From JBEVNR01 sp040507985 (GTDB taxonomy: Bacteria; Pseudomonadota; Alphaproteobacteria; Rickettsiales; UBA6187): a DNA stretch of 27,037 nucleotides. Under the pieces are notes generated by a model. The model worked only from the letters and a program-made list of their open reading frames with translations. It did no database searches and was not told the DNA's origin. The translations under genes and the position numbers were made by a program. Where the stretch lies: assembly GCA_040507985.1 (NCBI GenBank), contig JBEVNR010000054.1:1-27037 (forward strand). Direction: 5' to 3'. Of the stretch, positions 24,228 through 27,037 are shown one piece after another (the stretch's first letter is position 1; every line of letters starts with the position of its first letter).

Positions 24228-24256
24228 ATTGTACGGCGATTCACATAATATGTAAA
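24228..24256 (-). promoter_or_regulatory. Strong promoter for the outer-membrane barrel gene
   Basis: On the minus strand TTTACA (24251-24256) and TACAAT (24228-24233) are 17 bases apart, close to consensus, about 31 bases before the ATG at 24197. A strong intact promoter suggests that the frameshift below it is recent or erroneous. Confidence 0.65.
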
Positions 24257-24300
24257 CATACATTTAATATTTGACGTCGAAGCGCTTGTCCATCTTTGCC

Positions 24301-24324
24301 CCGCTTGCGTAGCGGTCCGTTTTT
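24301..24324 (+). terminator. Hairpin and T-run in the ilvD leader
   Basis: ccgct-tgcgt-agcgg (24301-24315) is a perfect 5-base stem, followed by tccgttttt. It stands 41 bases before the ilvD start. It could terminate transcription coming from the left, or act as an attenuator if ilvD transcription starts upstream (TTGACG at 24271). An alternative ilvD promoter, TTGCGT (24305) with TATGCT (24328), overlaps it. Confidence 0.4.
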
Positions 24325-24364
24325 CCTTATGCTGCGCGTGGTAATATTAAGGAGTATCAGAGTT

Positions 24365-26107
24365 ATGCCGCCCATCGACAAGTCGCGCCTGCCCAGCCGT
24401 TACATTACGCACATCCATGGCTGCGAGGGGCGAAAGACGATGCTATATAACTTAAAGACCGAGGGCCATCCGGACGGCATAGGGGAGGGCGGGGGACTGG
24501 AGCTTCCCTTCGTGGGCGTAGCCGATTGCGGCAACGAGTCGGCGCCCTGCAACATTCACCTGCGCGAACAGGCGACGCACGTCAAAAAAGGCGTGGTCGC
24601 CGCCGGGGGAACGCCGTTCGGCTTCTCTACCATCACCGTCACCGACGGCATCGCCATGGGCCACCAGGGCATGCGCTCGAGCCTGGTCAGCCGCGAGGTG
24701 ATCGCGGATTCGATCGAGCTCTCGGTGCGCGGCCACTGCTACGACGCGATCGTCGGCTTCGCCGGGTGCGACAAGAGCCTGCCGGGGATGATGATGGCGA
24801 TGCTGCGGCTCAACGTGCCGTCGATCTTCGTCTATGGCGGCTCGATCCTGCCGGGCCGGTTCCAGGGACGCGACGTCACGGTGGTCGATGTGTTCGAGGT
24901 TGTCGGCCGCTACGCCGCCGGGGCCTGCCCGCTGAGCGAGGTCCACGCGCTGGAGAAGGTCGCCTGTCCGGGCCACGGCGCTTGTGGCGGGCAATACACC
25001 GCCAACACCATGGCCTGCGTCGCTGAGGCGATCGGATTATCGTTGCCGAACAGCAACATGGCGCCGGCTCCCTACGAGTCGCGCGAGGATGTGGCGGTCG
25101 CCGCGGGGCGCCAGGTGATGGAGCTGCTGGCGCGCAACCTGCGCCCCCGCGACATCTGCACCCGCGCCGCGTTCGAGAACGCCGCCCGGGTGGTGGCGGC
25201 GACCGGCGGCTCGACCAATGCCGCCCTGCACTTGCCGGCGATGGCCCACGAGTGCGGCATCGAGTTCGACTTGTTCGACGTTGCCGAGATATTCAAATCA
25301 ACGCCTTACGTTGCAGACCTCAAGCCCGGCGGAAAGTACGTCGCCAAGGACATGCACGCTGCCGGCGGCGCCTACATGGTGATGCGGACGCTGCTCGATG
25401 GTGGCTTCCTCGATCCCGAGCCGCTCACCGCCACCGGCAAGACGCTGGGCGAGAACATCGAGGAAATCACCTGGAACCCGGACCAGAAGGTCATCTATTC
25501 GTTCGATAAACCTCTGTCGCCCACCGGCGGCGTCGTCGGCCTGCGTGGCTCGCTCGCGCCCGATGGCGCGATCGTCAAGGTCGCCGGCATGCACCGCCTC
25601 AGCTTCCGCGGACCGGCGCTGGTGTTCGAGAGCGAAGAAGACGCCTTCGCTGCGGTCGAGGCGCGCCGGATCGTCGAAGGATCGGTGGTCGTCATTCGCA
25701 ACGAGGGGCCCAAGGGCGGGCCGGGGATGCGCGAGATGCTGTCGACCACGGCGGCGCTTTATGGCCTCGGCCTGGGCGAGAAGGTTGCGCTGATCACCGA
25801 CGGCCGCTTCTCCGGCGCCACCCGCGGCTTCTGCATCGGCCATGTCGGGCCGGAGGCGGCCGAGGGCGGGCCGATCGCTCTGGTCGAGGACGGCGACCTG
25901 ATCGCGATCGACGCCGAAGCCGGGACCATCGAGCTCGAGGTCGCCGACGAGGTGCTGGCGGCGCGCCGCGCGCGCTGGACCCCGCGCGACAACGGCTACG
26001 GCTCGGGCGCGCTGTGGCGCTTCGCCCAGAACGTCGGCCCCGCATGGCAGGGCGCCGTCACCCATCCGGGGGCCAAGGCCGAAACCCAGGTCTATGCCGA
26101 CATCTGA
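24365..26107 (+). CDS. ilvD: Dihydroxy-acid dehydratase
   Basis: Dehydrates 2,3-dihydroxy-isovalerate and its methyl homologue to the 2-keto acids in valine, isoleucine and leucine synthesis; an Fe-S enzyme. It has 580 residues from the ATG at 24365 (AAGGAG 10 bases upstream). The cluster cysteines are present in ESAPCN (Cys62), FAGCDKSLPGM and GHGACGGQYTANTM, and the GRFSGATRG and NEGPKGGPGM motifs are intact. The frame is open to 24296, but that part has no homologous character. Codon use changes abruptly after codon 88 (24628): before it 19 of 88 codons end in A/T, after it 1 of the next 60. The reading frame and protein stay intact across the change. Confidence 0.96.
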   Translation: MPPIDKSRLPSRYITHIHGCEGRKTMLYNLKTEGHPDGIGEGGGLELPFVGVADCGNESAPCNIHLREQATHVKKGVVAAGGTPFGFSTITVTDGIAMGHQGMRSSLVSREVIADSIELSVRGHCYDAIVGFAGCDKSLPGMMMAMLRLNVPSIFVYGGSILPGRFQGRDVTVVDVFEVVGRYAAGACPLSEVHALEKVACPGHGACGGQYTANTMACVAEAIGLSLPNSNMAPAPYESREDVAVAAGRQVMELLARNLRPRDICTRAAFENAARVVAATGGSTNAALHLPAMAHECGIEFDLFDVAEIFKSTPYVADLKPGGKYVAKDMHAAGGAYMVMRTLLDGGFLDPEPLTATGKTLGENIEEITWNPDQKVIYSFDKPLSPTGGVVGLRGSLAPDGAIVKVAGMHRLSFRGPALVFESEEDAFAAVEARRIVEGSVVVIRNEGPKGGPGMREMLSTTAALYGLGLGEKVALITDGRFSGATRGFCIGHVGPEAAEGGPIALVEDGDLIAIDAEAGTIELEVADEVLAARRARWTPRDNGYGSGALWRFAQNVGPAWQGAVTHPGAKAETQVYADI

Positions 26108-26140
26108 ACGCGTCCGAGATCGTCCGAAGCCCGGTCAACC

Positions 26141-27037
26141 ATGACTGATACCGACAGCCAGATCCTGACGGTGGCGCAAATGGTCGCCGCCGAACAGGCG
26201 CTGATGGCGGCGGGTCGCTCGGTCGACGACCTGATGCGGATCGCCGGCCGGGGCGCCGGCGAATACGTCTGGCGGCTGGCCGCGGGCGGGGCGGTGACGG
26301 TCCTGTGCGGACCGGGCAACAACGGCGGCGACGGCTATGTCCTGGCCGAACTGATTCGCGAGCGCGGCGGCCAGGTGGCCGTGATCGCGGCGCGCGATCC
26401 GACGACCGATGCCGCCCGCAACGCCCGTGCCGCATATGCGGGCACGATCCTGACGGTGGGCTCCGAGCGATCGGGCGAGGTGTTCGTCGATTGCCTGTTC
26501 GGCAGCGGCCTCAACCGCGCCATGCCGGACGAACTGGTCGCCGAACTGTCGCGGCTGGCCTCATCCCACCGCCTCTCGGTCGCGGTCGACCTGCCGAGCG
26601 GGGTCGAGAGCGACAGCGGCGCCCTGCTCAACCAGCGATTGCCCGACTACGACCTGACGGTCGCGCTCGGCGCCTGGAAGTTCGCGCACTGGACGATGCC
26701 CGCCGCCGCCATCGCCGGATGCCGCCGCCTGGTCGGGATCGGTGTCGGCGAGACCGCCGGAGCGGCGGCGCTCCTGCCGCGGCCGCGGTTGCTGGCGCCC
26801 GGCGTGGGCGCGCACAAGTACACGCGCGGCCTGCTGGCGGTGGTCGCCGGCGCCATGCCGGGCGCGGCGCTGCTCGCCGGCACGGCGGCGCAGCGCAGCG
26901 GCGCGGGCTACGTCAAGCTGCTTGCCCCGTTGGAGAATAGCGTCCGCGTGCCCGACGATCTGGTCGTCGACCCCCGGCCGCTGGACGAGGCGTTGGGCGA
27001 CCGGCGGATCGCGGCGGTGCTCGCCGGGCCGGGGCTC
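26141..27037 (+). CDS. nnr: NAD(P)H-hydrate epimerase/dehydratase (YjeF), partial
   Basis: A repair enzyme for hydrated NAD(P)H. The 299 codons run off the window without a stop. The N-terminal YjeF epimerase domain is clear: LTVAQMVAAEQALMAAG, TVLCGPGNNGGDGYVLAELI, DCLFGSGLNRAM and VAVDLPSGVESDSG. From about residue 225 the start of a dehydratase (carbohydrate-kinase-like) domain appears: GVGAHKYTRGLLAVVAGAMPGAALLAGTAAQ, the last part cut off at the edge. The bifunctional form is therefore likely. It starts 33 bases after ilvD with no clear ribosome-binding site. Third positions are almost all G/C (19 of the last 20 complete codons examined), unlike the genes to the left of 24,600. Confidence 0.9.
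   Translation, partial: MTDTDSQILTVAQMVAAEQALMAAGRSVDDLMRIAGRGAGEYVWRLAAGGAVTVLCGPGNNGGDGYVLAELIRERGGQVAVIAARDPTTDAARNARAAYAGTILTVGSERSGEVFVDCLFGSGLNRAMPDELVAELSRLASSHRLSVAVDLPSGVESDSGALLNQRLPDYDLTVALGAWKFAHWTMPAAAIAGCRRLVGIGVGETAGAAALLPRPRLLAPGVGAHKYTRGLLAVVAGAMPGAALLAGTAAQRSGAGYVKLLAPLENSVRVPDDLVVDPRPLDEALGDRRIAAVLAGPGL

Noticed and set aside
25298..26065. 255-codon minus-strand ORF opposite ilvD
   Set aside because: A consequence of G/C-saturated third positions in ilvD; no recognisable protein features.
26305..26940. 211-codon plus-strand ORF inside nnr
   Set aside because: Arg-rich and out of frame with the clear NAD(P)H-hydrate epimerase, which reads through the same bases.
1..27037. 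CRISPR array, tRNA or rRNA genes
   Set aside because: No regularly spaced direct repeats, no cloverleaf-like sequences and no rRNA motifs were found in the spacers I read.

Overview
The window looks like an alphaproteobacterial chromosome fragment carrying ordinary housekeeping and amino-acid biosynthesis genes, with a compositional break near its right end. Support for Alphaproteobacteria: the chorismate mutase-hisC pair, a DTQVH-type dihydroorotase, hflK-hflC, a CpoB-type coiled-coil/TPR protein, a SinR-like XRE regulator, and a small outer-membrane barrel and a VirB3 homologue that recall Rickettsiales families. I cannot place it to genus. The presence of leu, ilv, his/aromatic and pyrimidine genes argues against a strongly reduced parasite. 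No tRNA, rRNA or CRISPR array was seen.

Layout. 1-330: gene-free, with a 149-bp inverted-repeat element (MITE-like) and a short palindromic repeat. 331-2906 (minus): gmk, a D,D-carboxypeptidase and a PH-domain membrane protein, read as one unit from a clear promoter. 3151-4326 (plus): a divergent orphan protein with a Gly/Tyr/Pro/Gln-rich, prion-like tail. 4585-6686 (minus): leuC followed by a periplasmic coiled-coil protein; a perfect inverted repeat overlaps the likely leuC promoter. 6968-7264 (plus): a lone virB3. 7256-12618 (minus): a large AsmA-like protein and hflK-hflC, separated by three hairpins. 12703-15787 (plus): mrp and acs. 15869-17663: two orphan genes pointing away from each other, with a paired palindromic repeat between them. 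17865-21962 (minus): cpoB, chorismate mutase, hisC and pyrC with gaps of 11-21 bases, almost certainly one operon. 22191-23105: an XRE regulator and AT-rich spacer bounded by sequences related to the ends of the left-hand inverted-repeat element. 23212-24197: folB, tail to tail with a frameshifted outer-membrane barrel gene. 24365-27037 (plus): ilvD and a partial NAD(P)H-hydrate repair gene.

The right end is the most important caveat. The first 88 codons of ilvD have 19 ending in A/T; the next 60 have one. From about 24,629 to the end the DNA is GC-saturated at third codon positions and looks like a different alphaproteobacterial genome, perhaps a sphingomonad. The switch falls in one of the most conserved stretches of IlvD, so it may be an assembly chimera or a homologous replacement. 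Sequence alone cannot decide.

How genes work together: gmk, pyrC and folB serve nucleotide and folate supply; leuC and ilvD serve branched-chain amino acids; chorismate mutase and hisC serve aromatic amino acids and histidine; the carboxypeptidase, CpoB, AsmA and HflKC serve envelope construction and membrane-protein quality control; Mrp serves Fe-S cluster handling, which LeuC and IlvD both depend on.
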